A stretch of DNA of 64,000 nt, taken from Melioribacteraceae bacterium. Lineage in GTDB: Bacteria > Bacteroidota > Ignavibacteria > Ignavibacteriales > Melioribacteraceae. Shown one piece after another: positions 1-9,055 of the stretch (position 1 is its first letter; each line of letters opens with the position of its first letter). The notes below the pieces were generated by a model. The model worked only from the letters and a program-made list of their open reading frames with translations. It did not search any database and was not told where the DNA came from. Location of the stretch: NCBI GenBank assembly GCA_019638015.1, contig JAHBUP010000001.1, forward strand, positions 3,380,424 through 3,444,423. Reading direction: 5' to 3'. A program made the translations under genes and the position numbers.

Positions 1-1
1 A

Positions 2-862
2 CCAATTAAGGTAGGAAAAAAACCTTTAGTGCGAACCGATCCTGAAACTGAAATTCTTGAGATACAAAACTCAGCAACTGTTAATAGAGGTTACAAAAAT
101 AGATTATCTGTTTCCCGTAAATGGCTAAACAGATCCAACAAAATTACTATTAGAGGTTCTATTGGGGTTCGAGCAAAAAATTATTCCACTACAGTTAATA
201 TTTTTAATCCAACTTTATACTTCTTAGAATTATTTAAAGAAAGATGCATATCCGCAGGCATCACAATTAGCGGCAAGTTGGATACTCTCAAAACACCAGT
301 TAACGTATGGGAGTTGGCTAACCATGAGTGCAAGATTGATAAAATAATAAACAATGTTAATAAGACTAGCGATAATCTTAGTGCGGAATTACTGCTCCGC
401 TCAATACCCTATCATAAAACGGGAGACAAATCTGGAGCGGTAGACGGGAAAAAATACGTTGAAAGATTAATCAGTTTCCTTGATGAAAATCCAGAGAGCT
501 ACTCAATTGTGGATGGTTCCGGTCTTTCTTATTACAATTTAACTTCAACCGCTTTAACAGGAAAATTGCTTCAACATATGTACTATTCATCGCCGGAGTC
601 TTATTCCCTATTTTATAATTCACTATCTGTTTCTGGAATTGATGGTACATTGAGAAATAGATTGAACAGCAGCGAGCTAAGGGGAAAAGTAAGAGGCAAA
701 ACTGGATCGTTACGGGGGACTACAACATTGAGCGGATATTTACAAACTGAAACAGACAAGAATATAGCGTTTTCGATTTTTATTCAGAATTTTACCGGTA
801 ACCAGAGCAAGCCTAAAAATCTAATTGACGAGATAGTCCGCTTAATTTATAAACATTATTAA
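2..862 (+). CDS. dacB: D-alanyl-D-alanine carboxypeptidase/endopeptidase, PBP4 family (5' end outside window)
   Basis: This is the C-terminal part of a class C low-molecular-weight penicillin-binding protein, which hydrolyses D-Ala-D-Ala or peptide cross-links of peptidoglycan in the periplasm. The frame is open from base 2, so the GTG at 29 is an internal Val and the real start lies upstream of the window. Two of the three family active-site motifs are visible: SDN at bases 368-376 (within NKTSDNLSAELL) and KTG at 698-706 (within RGKTGSLRG). The SxxK motif must lie in the missing part. The C-terminal half, with VDGSGLSYYN followed by KTG, is typical of PBP4/DacB. The gene is followed by prmA after 13 bp, probably co-transcribed. 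Confidence 0.85.
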   Translation, partial: PIKVGKKPLVRTDPETEILEIQNSATVNRGYKNRLSVSRKWLNRSNKITIRGSIGVRAKNYSTTVNIFNPTLYFLELFKERCISAGITISGKLDTLKTPVNVWELANHECKIDKIINNVNKTSDNLSAELLLRSIPYHKTGDKSGAVDGKKYVERLISFLDENPESYSIVDGSGLSYYNLTSTALTGKLLQHMYYSSPESYSLFYNSLSVSGIDGTLRNRLNSSELRGKVRGKTGSLRGTTTLSGYLQTETDKNIAFSIFIQNFTGNQSKPKNLIDEIVRLIYKHY

Positions 863-875
863 TAGAAAAACGAAA

Positions 876-1727
876 ATGAAAACATTCAGAGAAATAAAAA
901 TCATAATTGATCCATCAAAAATTGAAATGGTAAGCGGATTGTTATGGCAAGCAGATATTTCCGGAATTGTTGAAAATGATAATGGTGTTTCTGTTTTTAT
1001 TGAAGAAGCTAAGAGTGTGTCTATAGAGGAGATCAAAAACATATTAGACCGTGCTGTTAATGAAGATATTATCAATTCATACTCATTAGATGAAAAAAGT
1101 TTTGAGGATAAAAATTGGAATGAGGAATATGAGAAGAAGGTTAGAGTTATAGAAGTAACTGATAAGTTGGTAATAAAACCTTCATTTAAAGAGTATTCAC
1201 CAAGACCGGGACAAGTGATTATTGAAATAGATCCCAAGATGTCTTTTGGAACCGGTGAACATGCAACAACTCGATTAATATTAAAACTACTTGAAAAAAA
1301 TGTAATACCGAATAGCAGGGTACTAGACGTAGGAACGGGAACCGGTGTACTCGCGATTGCTTCAGTTTTACTGGGCGCCTCAACAGCTTTGGCAATTGAT
1401 AATGATGAATGGTGCAAATTAAATGGTGATGAAAATGTAGCTGCCAATAACCTACAAGATAAGGTGGAAGTTCGTCTTGCTGAAATTGGTAGTATTGAAG
1501 AAACTGAATTTGATCTGATATTGGCAAATATCAATCGGCATATACTTTTAGAGATCGCTGATTTAATTAAGGAAAAAATAAAAAAGACCGGAGTATTAAT
1601 TCTTTCCGGTCTTTTAATTTCAGATGTAGATGATATTTTAGATTGCTACCTTCCCAAAAACTTCCAATTACTTGAAAAAATGGAAGAAGATGAGTGGTGT
1701 GCTTTAGTATTCACAATTAGAAGCTAA
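876..1727 (+). CDS. prmA: Ribosomal protein L11 methyltransferase
   Basis: This 283-residue SAM-dependent methyltransferase would methylate lysines and the N-terminus of ribosomal protein L11 in the cytoplasm. The N-terminal about 100 residues match the small substrate-recognition domain in length. The PrmA signature FGTGEHATT is at residues 124-132 and the SAM-binding loop VLDVGTGTGVLA at 149-160. The motif IV region (LILANINRHILLEI) lies near 215-228. Its ATG follows the PBP4 stop by 13 bp. Its end overlaps the convergent MarR gene by 11 bp, leaving no room for a terminator between them. Confidence 0.92.
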   Translation: MKTFREIKIIIDPSKIEMVSGLLWQADISGIVENDNGVSVFIEEAKSVSIEEIKNILDRAVNEDIINSYSLDEKSFEDKNWNEEYEKKVRVIEVTDKLVIKPSFKEYSPRPGQVIIEIDPKMSFGTGEHATTRLILKLLEKNVIPNSRVLDVGTGTGVLAIASVLLGASTALAIDNDEWCKLNGDENVAANNLQDKVEVRLAEIGSIEETEFDLILANINRHILLEIADLIKEKIKKTGVLILSGLLISDVDDILDCYLPKNFQLLEKMEEDEWCALVFTIRS

Positions 1728-2142
1728 ATTTTTCAAGAATGCGTTTTAATTCTTTCATTTCACCATCATTTAAAACGCTGAGTGCAGTTGCCATATTATC
1801 TGCATAAGATGGCATAATACTGTTAATTTTAGCTCTGCCTTCATCTGTTAAATCTGCAAGAATCACTCTTCTATCCTCTTTTGAGTGAATTCTTCTTACA
1901 AAACCTTCTTTTTCAAGATTATCTACCACACATGTGATGTTTGCTCCGGTAACCATCATTTCATCACTAATTTTTTTTAGTGGTATTGGACCGTTTTTAA
2001 GAAGGATTTCGAGTACACCAAATTGAGGTGTGGTAAGTTTTTCCTGGAACATCTGCTTCGACTGAAGTCTTTTAACTTTGTCGTAAGCTTTAGATAATTT
2101 ATCCCATAGTTCCAGTACCTGTTGTTTCTTTTCTGTGCTCAT
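1717..2142 (-). CDS. MarR-family transcriptional regulator
   Basis: This 141-residue protein has the MarR layout: a helical dimerisation N-terminus, then a winged helix-turn-helix from about residue 35 to 105. The DNA-binding and wing segment includes EKEGFVRRIHSKEDRRVILADLTDEG (wing residues near 79-104), which is diagnostic of the family. An AGGGG element lies just upstream of the ATG. The gene is divergent from the menaquinone operon, with 197 bp between them, and an inverted repeat at 2200-2214 is a possible operator. The ligand is unknown. Control of its own gene or of menF is inference from position only. Confidence 0.85.
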   Translation of the reverse strand: MSTEKKQQVLELWDKLSKAYDKVKRLQSKQMFQEKLTTPQFGVLEILLKNGPIPLKKISDEMMVTGANITCVVDNLEKEGFVRRIHSKEDRRVILADLTDEGRAKINSIMPSYADNMATALSVLNDGEMKELKRILEKFSF

Positions 2143-2199
2143 AAGTGCCCCTTATGTTTATTGCGTTTCTGTTGAATCCCTCAAAACCCTCCTAATTTG

Positions 2200-2214
2200 G
2201 AGTATTGCATACTC
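2200..2214. promoter_or_regulatory. Perfect inverted repeat, candidate MarR operator
   Basis: GAGTAT-TGC-ATACTC is a perfect 6-bp inverted repeat with a 3-bp centre, placed 58 bp upstream of the MarR start codon in the divergent marR-menF region. Length and position fit a MarR-dimer operator. A further ATACTCC half-like site occurs near 2278. This is sequence and position evidence only. The rest of 2143-2339 is AT-rich and must carry the promoters for both directions, but I could not assign -35/-10 pairs with confidence. Confidence 0.4.
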
Positions 2215-2339
2215 GCTAAATGAAAAATAAACCTTTTTTAGTCCAAAAAAAAGAGCTTTAATTATATTAACTCTTTGAATATACTCCTTTTGAAACTTTT
2301 CTGATATGATTTATATTTCATTATGATATACAAAACAAA

Positions 2340-3704
2340 TTGTTAACAACTAAAGTTTCACTTTTAAATATTTTGAACACTTATATAAGTAAAATTCTCT
2401 CACATACTTTTTTTAGCCGCTCGATCGAAATATCCAATTCCGACTTCAATACCTTATTGAAAGTTTTTTTGAATCAAGACGAGTTTTTTTTCTGGGGAGA
2501 TAAACCAAATAATAAAACGTTTTCTACTTTCGGCAGATTATTTACAATTGAAGAATCGTTGAGCGGCTCAGAACTGAATCTAGTTCTAAATAATATTATT
2601 GATGAGGCCAACTTAGAGAAAACTTCATCCGAGATTCCATTTATTTTCAGCGTGCAAAAATTTCCCACGAAGGAACAAAGCAATTTTTGGAGTACTTTTA
2701 AACGTAATGATTGGTTCATCCCTCAATACGTAATCTCAAATCTTAACAATAAATATTTTTTTACTTCATATGGAGAGTTGGATAGTTCACATTCAGACAT
2801 TGAGATAATCATTCGCAGACTAATTGATACCTTCGCACCGGGAAAGAGCAAAGTAGTTTCGAATCCAGAATTATTGAAAGCTTTGAAGTACCCCCAGCGC
2901 GAAGAATGGGATAAGATGATTGCCAATTCAATAAACCATATTGTATCGGGTGAAATTGAAAAAGTAGTACTGGGCAGATATTGCGATCTGGAATTTTCAT
3001 CAGAAATTGATATCGGTTACCACCTTCTTAAGTTAACGGAGAGACAAAGTAACAGTATAACTTATGCGATAAAAAGCAATAACGCACTTTTCTTTGGAGC
3101 AACCCCGGAAAAATTATTTTCACTAAAAAATAATATTCTCAAAACTGAGGCGGTGGCTGGAAGCATTCGTAGAGGCGAGAATGAATTTGAAGATAAAAAA
3201 TTAGCTAATCAATTATTGAACAGTTCGAAGAATGTACTGGAGCAAGACAGTGTACTTAAATTTTTAGTTTCCCGATTAGAGGATATTTCTGATAAATTAG
3301 TATATGAGAATACGCCCAATATAAAAAAGTTGAGGAACATTCAACATTTGATTTCTAAAATTGAAGCCCCATTGAAACCCGGTGTTTCAATTATTGAAAT
3401 TATTGAAAGACTATTTCCTACGCCTGCCGTTTGCGGTTACCCTCAAAAGCGCGCTCTAGAGATAATAGAAAATCTCGAAAATTATGATAGAGGTCTTTAT
3501 GCTGGAATATTAGGCTGGATTTCTCCAGAACGTGAAGCAGAATTTGCTGTGGCTATTCGTTCAGCATTTTATAAAGATAAAAAATTACGGGCTTTCGCAG
3601 GATGCGGAATTATAAAAGAGAGTGAAGCCGAGTCGGAATTTCTAGAAACTGAACTAAAGTTTAAAACTATTATCTCATTATTCGAAAATGAAAATATCAA
3701 TTAA
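2340..3704 (+). CDS. menF: Isochorismate synthase (menaquinone biosynthesis)
   Basis: This enzyme would convert chorismate to isochorismate, the first committed step to menaquinone. The protein is 454 residues with a C-terminal chorismate-binding domain. Visible motifs are TEAVAGSIRRG, the TPAVCGYP segment, DRGLYAGILGW and the C-terminal FAGCGIIKESEAESEFLETE. The start is uncertain: the longest frame begins at a TTG without a clear ribosome binding site, and no ATG is available nearby. It overlaps menD by 17 bp, so translation is probably coupled. It is the first gene of the men operon and is divergent from the MarR gene. Confidence 0.9.
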   Translation: MLTTKVSLLNILNTYISKILSHTFFSRSIEISNSDFNTLLKVFLNQDEFFFWGDKPNNKTFSTFGRLFTIEESLSGSELNLVLNNIIDEANLEKTSSEIPFIFSVQKFPTKEQSNFWSTFKRNDWFIPQYVISNLNNKYFFTSYGELDSSHSDIEIIIRRLIDTFAPGKSKVVSNPELLKALKYPQREEWDKMIANSINHIVSGEIEKVVLGRYCDLEFSSEIDIGYHLLKLTERQSNSITYAIKSNNALFFGATPEKLFSLKNNILKTEAVAGSIRRGENEFEDKKLANQLLNSSKNVLEQDSVLKFLVSRLEDISDKLVYENTPNIKKLRNIQHLISKIEAPLKPGVSIIEIIERLFPTPAVCGYPQKRALEIIENLENYDRGLYAGILGWISPEREAEFAVAIRSAFYKDKKLRAFAGCGIIKESEAESEFLETELKFKTIISLFENENIN

Positions 3705-5457
3705 TAGAAACACTTTATGGTGCGATCTATTTGTAAGCAGACTCACTGAATTAGGTGTAAAATTTGCATGCGTATCTCCCGGTTCGAGAAGTACATCTTT
3801 GGCTTTGGCACTGGCTGATAATAAAGGAATTAAAATTTTCCCTATTGTTGATGAAAGATCTTCTGCGTTTTTTGCTCTGGGCTTAGCCAAAAAATCACAG
3901 TCCCCGGTGCTAGTTTTAACTACTTCAGGAACCGCGGTTGCTGAATTATATCCTGCAATTATTGAAGCATACTATCAGCGTATTCCTCTAATTATATGTA
4001 CAGCAGATAGACCCCACTATTTAAAAAATGCAGGTGCAAACCAAACCATAAATCAACAGAATATTTATAAAAATCATATCCGATTATTTATTGATGCGGG
4101 TTTACCAGACATTCAAAAAATCAATTCAATTATAGACATTGCAGAGGAAGCGGTACGCACCGCATATTTTACGAATCGCGGTCCTGTTCACATTAATTTA
4201 CCTTTTGAAAAACCATTTGAACCCGATAATAAAGCAGATAAGGTTGATTTAAAATTACTTGACTCCTCATTCAATAGAAGAAATTTTTCTATTGAATATA
4301 ATTCAAAAAAATTTCCTGCTTTTGTTATAAACATTGCTCAATACTTTAAAGAAAAAAAGAATGTGTTGGTTATTGTAGGATATGGTGAATTTAATAATGA
4401 CTTTAGTTCCCAATTAATAAATCTCGCAAAACGAAATAATGTTTTAATTTATGCTGATGGCGCATCGGGACTACGATACGGAAACTTTTCAAAAGAAAGA
4501 ATTATTGAGAATTTAACATCGTTGCTAAGATCAGAGAAATTTGTAAAAATATTTAAGCCCGATTTAATTATTCAATTTGGAGGTGCGCCGACTTCAAATA
4601 TTGTTTTGGATTTCTTAAAAAATAGTAGTGCAATAAAAGTAGCCATAAATGAATATGGCGATTCAAATGATCCCTCACTTACCTTCAAAAAAGCACCTTC
4701 AATTCAACCAAATGAGTTCATTAGTAATTTACTAATAATACTATCTAACAAAAAACATTCAGTTAGTTCATTAGTTAAAACAACTCTACAGCTCGACAAG
4801 TATATTAAAGAGAAAAAAAAGAAATATTTTTTAAGAGATGATACCCGATCCGAATCAAAATTTGCGTATGATTTGATTGACATTTTACCAGAAAGATCTA
4901 ATCTGATGATTTCTAATTCGATGCCCATCCGCGATATTGATTTCTTCTCTTCAACCTCAAAAAAGAAAATTAAGATATTTACGAATAGAGGAGCCAGCGG
5001 CATTGATGGAATTAATTCAACCGCACTTGCTATCGCCTCAATTTCGAAAGAACCAACCTACCTGCTAACCGGAGATCTCGCATTTTATCATGATTTTAAT
5101 GGTCTTCATAATGCGGTTAAATTCAAGATACCTCTAATCGTACTACTTATAAATAATTCGGGCGGAGGGATTTTCGAATCATTACCAATTTCAAAATTCC
5201 GGGAACATTTTAATGATTTGTTTTTAACACCTCTCGATATAAATTTCAAAAAGATTGTTGAAGGCTACGGCGGTTCATATCATAAAATAAAAGATTGTAA
5301 AGAATTAAAAAGAAAAGTAAATTCAATTGACGATAAATCCTCTCTATCCGTTTTTGAATTAAGGACAGACGCAAAATATTCTGCCGAAATGCGCCGCGAT
5401 TTCTGGTTAATGATATCGAAACAAATTGATTTGTTAATAGATGATATTAAGAGTTGA
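3688..5457 (+). CDS. menD: 2-succinyl-5-enolpyruvyl-6-hydroxy-3-cyclohexene-1-carboxylate synthase
   Basis: MenD is a thiamine-diphosphate enzyme that joins isochorismate and 2-oxoglutarate to give SEPHCHC. At 589 residues it is of normal length. The N-terminal ThDP domain shows CVSPGSRSTSLALALA, TTSGTAVAELYPA and ADRPHYLKNAGANQTINQQ. The C-terminal cofactor domain shows LTGDLAFYHDFNGL followed by LINNSGGGIFE, the GDx(n)NN ThDP/Mg motif. The start overlaps menF by 17 bp and the end overlaps menH by 17 bp, consistent with one transcript and coupled translation. Confidence 0.95.
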   Translation: MKISINRNTLWCDLFVSRLTELGVKFACVSPGSRSTSLALALADNKGIKIFPIVDERSSAFFALGLAKKSQSPVLVLTTSGTAVAELYPAIIEAYYQRIPLIICTADRPHYLKNAGANQTINQQNIYKNHIRLFIDAGLPDIQKINSIIDIAEEAVRTAYFTNRGPVHINLPFEKPFEPDNKADKVDLKLLDSSFNRRNFSIEYNSKKFPAFVINIAQYFKEKKNVLVIVGYGEFNNDFSSQLINLAKRNNVLIYADGASGLRYGNFSKERIIENLTSLLRSEKFVKIFKPDLIIQFGGAPTSNIVLDFLKNSSAIKVAINEYGDSNDPSLTFKKAPSIQPNEFISNLLIILSNKKHSVSSLVKTTLQLDKYIKEKKKKYFLRDDTRSESKFAYDLIDILPERSNLMISNSMPIRDIDFFSSTSKKKIKIFTNRGASGIDGINSTALAIASISKEPTYLLTGDLAFYHDFNGLHNAVKFKIPLIVLLINNSGGGIFESLPISKFREHFNDLFLTPLDINFKKIVEGYGGSYHKIKDCKELKRKVNSIDDKSSLSVFELRTDAKYSAEMRRDFWLMISKQIDLLIDDIKS

Positions 5458-6301
5458 CGGAATTGATTTCTTTATTCGAATTAATGAAGCTGATTTAAAT
5501 TCAGCAAAAATACCATTATTATTATTGCATGGATTTAGCGGCTGCTCCGATGATTGGGAATTTCTAATCAATAAAATACCTTCTAATTTCCTTCCTATAG
5601 CAATTGATTTAATTGGTCACGGATTCACAGAATCCCCCGAAGATTCAAAATTTTACACTGCCTGCTCAATAGTGAATCAAATTAACAATATCACCGAACA
5701 ACTAAACTTTGAAAAATTTATTATATGTGGTTATTCATTAGGAGGTAGAGCGGCAATTTCCTATATGTGCAAATTTCCAAATAAAGTTATTGCTGCTATA
5801 TTAGAAAGTTCAACAGCTGGTATCGAATCAATTGAAGATAAAAAGGAAAGAGTTGAGCTCGATTATCTGTTGGCTGATAAAATAAAGAGTGAGGGAATCA
5901 ATTCTTTTATGGATTTTTGGTTTCAAACTCCTTTGTTTGAGAGATTAAAAAATTTAAGTGAGTTTAACCAATTAAAGAACAAACGCCAGCAAAATAGTGT
6001 TATTGGTTTATCAAACATGATTGCTGGTTTTAGTACGGGATTAATGCAAAGCTGCTGGGATAAATTGGGAGCAATTAATTCACAGGTTTTATTAATCAGC
6101 GGGGAAAATGATCCTAAATATTGCGGGATTAACCAGAATCTTGCAGCAAAACTAGTGCATTCTCAACATAAAATAATTAAAGAAGCAGGGCACAATGTTC
6201 ACTTAGAAATGCCTGATGTTTTTACTAAATTGGTTCTCGACTTTTTGAACAACTTGGAAATTAATAATGAACTTCAACTGGAAAACAATAAAAAAGTATG
6301 A
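5441..6301 (+). CDS. menH: 2-succinyl-6-hydroxy-2,4-cyclohexadiene-1-carboxylate synthase (alpha/beta hydrolase)
   Basis: This 286-residue alpha/beta-hydrolase fits MenH, which removes pyruvate from SEPHCHC to give SHCHC. The nucleophile elbow GYSLGG puts the serine at residue 99. The acid is probably the Asp in SGENDP and the base is the His in [11 protein letters not shown] near the C-terminus. The oxyanion region [12 protein letters not shown] is also typical. On sequence alone it could be another small hydrolase, but its place between menD and menB, with overlaps of 17 bp and 35 bp, makes MenH the strong choice. Confidence 0.85.
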   Translation: MILRVDGIDFFIRINEADLNSAKIPLLLLHGFSGCSDDWEFLINKIPSNFLPIAIDLIGHGFTESPEDSKFYTACSIVNQINNITEQLNFEKFIICGYSLGGRAAISYMCKFPNKVIAAILESSTAGIESIEDKKERVELDYLLADKIKSEGINSFMDFWFQTPLFERLKNLSEFNQLKNKRQQNSVIGLSNMIAGFSTGLMQSCWDKLGAINSQVLLISGENDPKYCGINQNLAAKLVHSQHKIIKEAGHNVHLEMPDVFTKLVLDFLNNLEINNELQLENNKKV

Positions 6302-7100
6302 TGATATTTTATTTGAACAACTTGGCGGAATAGCCAAAATTTCAATTAACCGTCCAGAGAAAAGAAACGCCTTCAGACCAGACACCACAAAAGAATTATT
6401 TGATGCATTTAATTATTGCCGCGAAGAGAGCAGTATAGGCGTTGTATTATTAACCGGTGCAGGCCCTGCAAAAGATGGAAAATATTCTTTTTGTTCAGGA
6501 GGTGATCAATCAATCCGCGGAGATAAAGGCTACGTTGGAAAAGATGGGATCCCTCGATTAAATATTCTTGATGTTCAAAAACAAATTAGAAGCATTCCCA
6601 AACCGGTAATTGCATTAGTTGCTGGTTATGCAATTGGAGGAGGACATGTTCTTCATGTAGTTTGCGATTTAACAATTGCCGCCGATAATGCGATCTTCGG
6701 TCAAACTGGTCCCAAGGTAGGCAGTTTTGATGGAGGTTTCGGTTCAAGTTATTTAGCTAGAATTGTCGGGCAAAAAAAAGCTAGGGAAATCTGGTATTTA
6801 TGCCGTCAATACAACGCGCAAGAAGCCTATGAAATGGGTTTGGTTAATAAAGTAGTTCCTATTGAAAAACTTGAAGAAGAAGGTGTTCAATGGGCAAATG
6901 AAATATTGGAGAAGAGTCCGTTATCAATTCGATTATTAAAATCAGCGTTCAATGCCGAACTTGATGGACAAGCCGGAATACAGGAATTAGCAGGAAACGC
7001 AACTCTTCTTTATTATATGAGCGAAGAGGCACAAGAAGGTAAAAACGCTTATAATGAAAAGCGAAAACCAGACTTTAGCAAATTTCCCCGTTTACCATAA
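6267..7100 (+). CDS. menB: 1,4-dihydroxy-2-naphthoyl-CoA synthase
   Basis: MenB is a crotonase-fold enzyme that closes the second ring, converting o-succinylbenzoyl-CoA to DHNA-CoA. The 277-residue protein has the family's [12 protein letters not shown], the oxyanion-hole segment [30 protein letters not shown] and the MenB-typical [18 protein letters not shown]. The start codon lies 35 bp inside menH, an unusually long overlap. A further in-frame start beyond the overlap would cut into the conserved N-terminus, so the longer form is preferred. It is followed by menA after 3 bp. Confidence 0.95.
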   Translation: MNFNWKTIKKYDDILFEQLGGIAKISINRPEKRNAFRPDTTKELFDAFNYCREESSIGVVLLTGAGPAKDGKYSFCSGGDQSIRGDKGYVGKDGIPRLNILDVQKQIRSIPKPVIALVAGYAIGGGHVLHVVCDLTIAADNAIFGQTGPKVGSFDGGFGSSYLARIVGQKKAREIWYLCRQYNAQEAYEMGLVNKVVPIEKLEEEGVQWANEILEKSPLSIRLLKSAFNAELDGQAGIQELAGNATLLYYMSEEAQEGKNAYNEKRKPDFSKFPRLP

Positions 7101-7103
7101 CTA

Positions 7104-8009
7104 ATGTTTATGGATCAAGTGGGTATAAATAAAATATCAAAATTTGATGCCTGGATTTTAGCATCACGACCAAGAACATTGCTAGCCGCCGTTGTACCCG
7201 TTTTTGTTGGTACATCAATAGCTGTTTATGATAATAAATTCTTTGCCCCAGCAGCTATAACCGCATTGATCTGTTCTATATTAATCCAAATAGGTACCAA
7301 TTTCGCCAACGACCTTTTTGATTTTCTTCAAGGGAAGGATACTAAAAACAGGATAGGACCTCAGCGTGCCGCCGCATCAGGTTTGCTTTCGGTTAAAGAA
7401 ATGAAGATAGGTACAACGATTGTATTTGGGATTAGTTTTATTCTTGGACTTTATCTTGTTTATTTAAGCGGTTGGGTGATTTTACTGATTGGAATTCTTT
7501 CAATCATTGCCGGGATAATTTATACAGCCGGACCATTTCCGTTAGCTTACAATGGATTGGGAGACGTTGCTTCATTTATTTTTTTCGGGTTAATTGGTAC
7601 TGTTGGTACCTACTATGTTCAATCTGGAGAAATTACAGCTTTTGTTTTTTGGGCTTCAATTCCAGTTGGCTCCCTAATAACAAATATTTTAGTTGTAAAT
7701 AACTATCGAGATCGGGAAGAAGATCAATCAAATGGGAAAAATACACTCGCAGTAGTATTCGGTGAAAAGTTTGCGCGATTTCAATTTATCTTTTTTATGA
7801 TCATATCCTACGCAATCTTATTTCTTGTTTACTTTACATTTAAGAAAAGCATTTATGTATTTCTTCCCCTTCTCTCCATGCCGATTTCTATCAAACTTAT
7901 AAAAATGATTTTAACACTTCATGGAAAAGAACTAAACAAAACACTTGAATTGACCGCAAAACTTTCGGCAATATATGGGTTGTTATTTGCCGTGGGTATC
8001 ATTATATGA
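7104..8009 (+). CDS. menA: 1,4-dihydroxy-2-naphthoate polyprenyltransferase
   Basis: MenA is an integral membrane UbiA-family enzyme that attaches the isoprenoid chain to DHNA, giving demethylmenaquinone. The 301-residue protein has about eight to nine hydrophobic segments. It carries both Asp-rich prenyl-diphosphate/Mg sites: NDLFDFLQGKDTKNRIGPQR and NNYRDREEDQSNGKNTLA. SRPRTLLAAVVPVFVG at the N-terminus is also typical. The start ATG is 3 bp after menB, and the stop overlaps menC by 4 bp (ATGA). The final methylation enzyme MenG/UbiE is not in the window. Confidence 0.94.
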   Translation: MFMDQVGINKISKFDAWILASRPRTLLAAVVPVFVGTSIAVYDNKFFAPAAITALICSILIQIGTNFANDLFDFLQGKDTKNRIGPQRAAASGLLSVKEMKIGTTIVFGISFILGLYLVYLSGWVILLIGILSIIAGIIYTAGPFPLAYNGLGDVASFIFFGLIGTVGTYYVQSGEITAFVFWASIPVGSLITNILVVNNYRDREEDQSNGKNTLAVVFGEKFARFQFIFFMIISYAILFLVYFTFKKSIYVFLPLLSMPISIKLIKMILTLHGKELNKTLELTAKLSAIYGLLFAVGIII

Positions 8010-9055
8010 TTATTAATGAACTACAATTTTCTCCTCAACAGATAAAACTGAAAAAACATTTTGTATCTAATTCAATTCATATTACTGAAAGAAATATTTT
8101 ACTCGTACAGATAAAAACAAGTACAGGTATTATTGGTAAGGGAGAAGTTGCCCCGCTACCTGGTTTGAGCCTTGAATCTATTGATGAATGCATTAAGTCA
8201 TTAAATGGATTAATTAATTTTGTTGTGAACTCATCCGGCGCATGCACTATTCCAGATCTGTTCAGTAAACTGTATTCTTCAAATATGCCTTGTTCTGTTA
8301 TTTTCGGAATTGAGCAGGCATTATTTTCAATATTATTCAAAAACAAAGATTACTCAATATTCTCCGACTTTAATCCCCGGGAAATAATTAATGTTAACGC
8401 AGTTATTCCATTCGGGAAATCTGATGAGATAATATCAATAATAGAATCGAAAGTAAGTTTGGGGTATCAAACTTTTAAGATAAAGATTGGGAAGAATGAT
8501 TTTACTGATGATCTTAATTTATTAGAACTTATACATGCGCGTTTTCAAAATAAAATTATAATAAGACTTGATGCTAATTGTGCCTGGGATTTTGAACAAG
8601 CTGTTGAATATATAAATCGACTTTCCAAATTTAGTATTGAATATATAGAGCAGCCCGTAAAAAGGTTGGATGAGCTTGTGGAACTTGCTAAATCTAATAT
8701 TATCCCAATTGCAGTTGATGAATCAATAAATTCCATTTCGGAAGCCATAAATATATTAACAAATTCTCCGATAGAATTTCTAGTGATTAAACCTTCTATT
8801 ATTGGCGGAATAAGGGAAACAGCAAGAATTATTAAACTGGCAAACGAAACAAATAAGCAAGTTATAATTTCTTCATCGTTTGAAGGTCCGATAGGAAAAA
8901 GAATGCTTGTGATGCTTGCTTCATTAACTAATCATAACCACGCACATGGATTAGACACTATGGAATATTTTCCCGCTACAATTGTTAATGACATCTTCCC
9001 TATAAAAAATGGTAAAATTAATTTTCACTTAAATATTTTATCACAAATTTTATGA
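8006..9055 (+). CDS. menC: o-Succinylbenzoate synthase (enolase superfamily)
   Basis: MenC dehydrates SHCHC to o-succinylbenzoate. The 349-residue protein has the enolase-superfamily barrel with the KxK catalytic pair (KIKIGKN), metal-ligand strands RLDANCAWD, EYIEQPV and AVDESI, and the second lysine in VIKPSIIGG. The order of these elements is as expected for the muconate-lactonising/OSBS subgroup. It overlaps menA and menE by 4 bp each, so the operon context fixes the substrate despite known promiscuity in this superfamily. Confidence 0.9.
   Translation: MIINELQFSPQQIKLKKHFVSNSIHITERNILLVQIKTSTGIIGKGEVAPLPGLSLESIDECIKSLNGLINFVVNSSGACTIPDLFSKLYSSNMPCSVIFGIEQALFSILFKNKDYSIFSDFNPREIINVNAVIPFGKSDEIISIIESKVSLGYQTFKIKIGKNDFTDDLNLLELIHARFQNKIIIRLDANCAWDFEQAVEYINRLSKFSIEYIEQPVKRLDELVELAKSNIIPIAVDESINSISEAINILTNSPIEFLVIKPSIIGGIRETARIIKLANETNKQVIISSSFEGPIGKRMLVMLASLTNHNHAHGLDTMEYFPATIVNDIFPIKNGKINFHLNILSQIL

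Noticed and set aside
842..1534. 230-codon minus-strand frame across prmA
   Set aside because: It lies wholly antisense to prmA, which has clear motifs; the translation is Ser-rich low-quality sequence typical of an antisense shadow.
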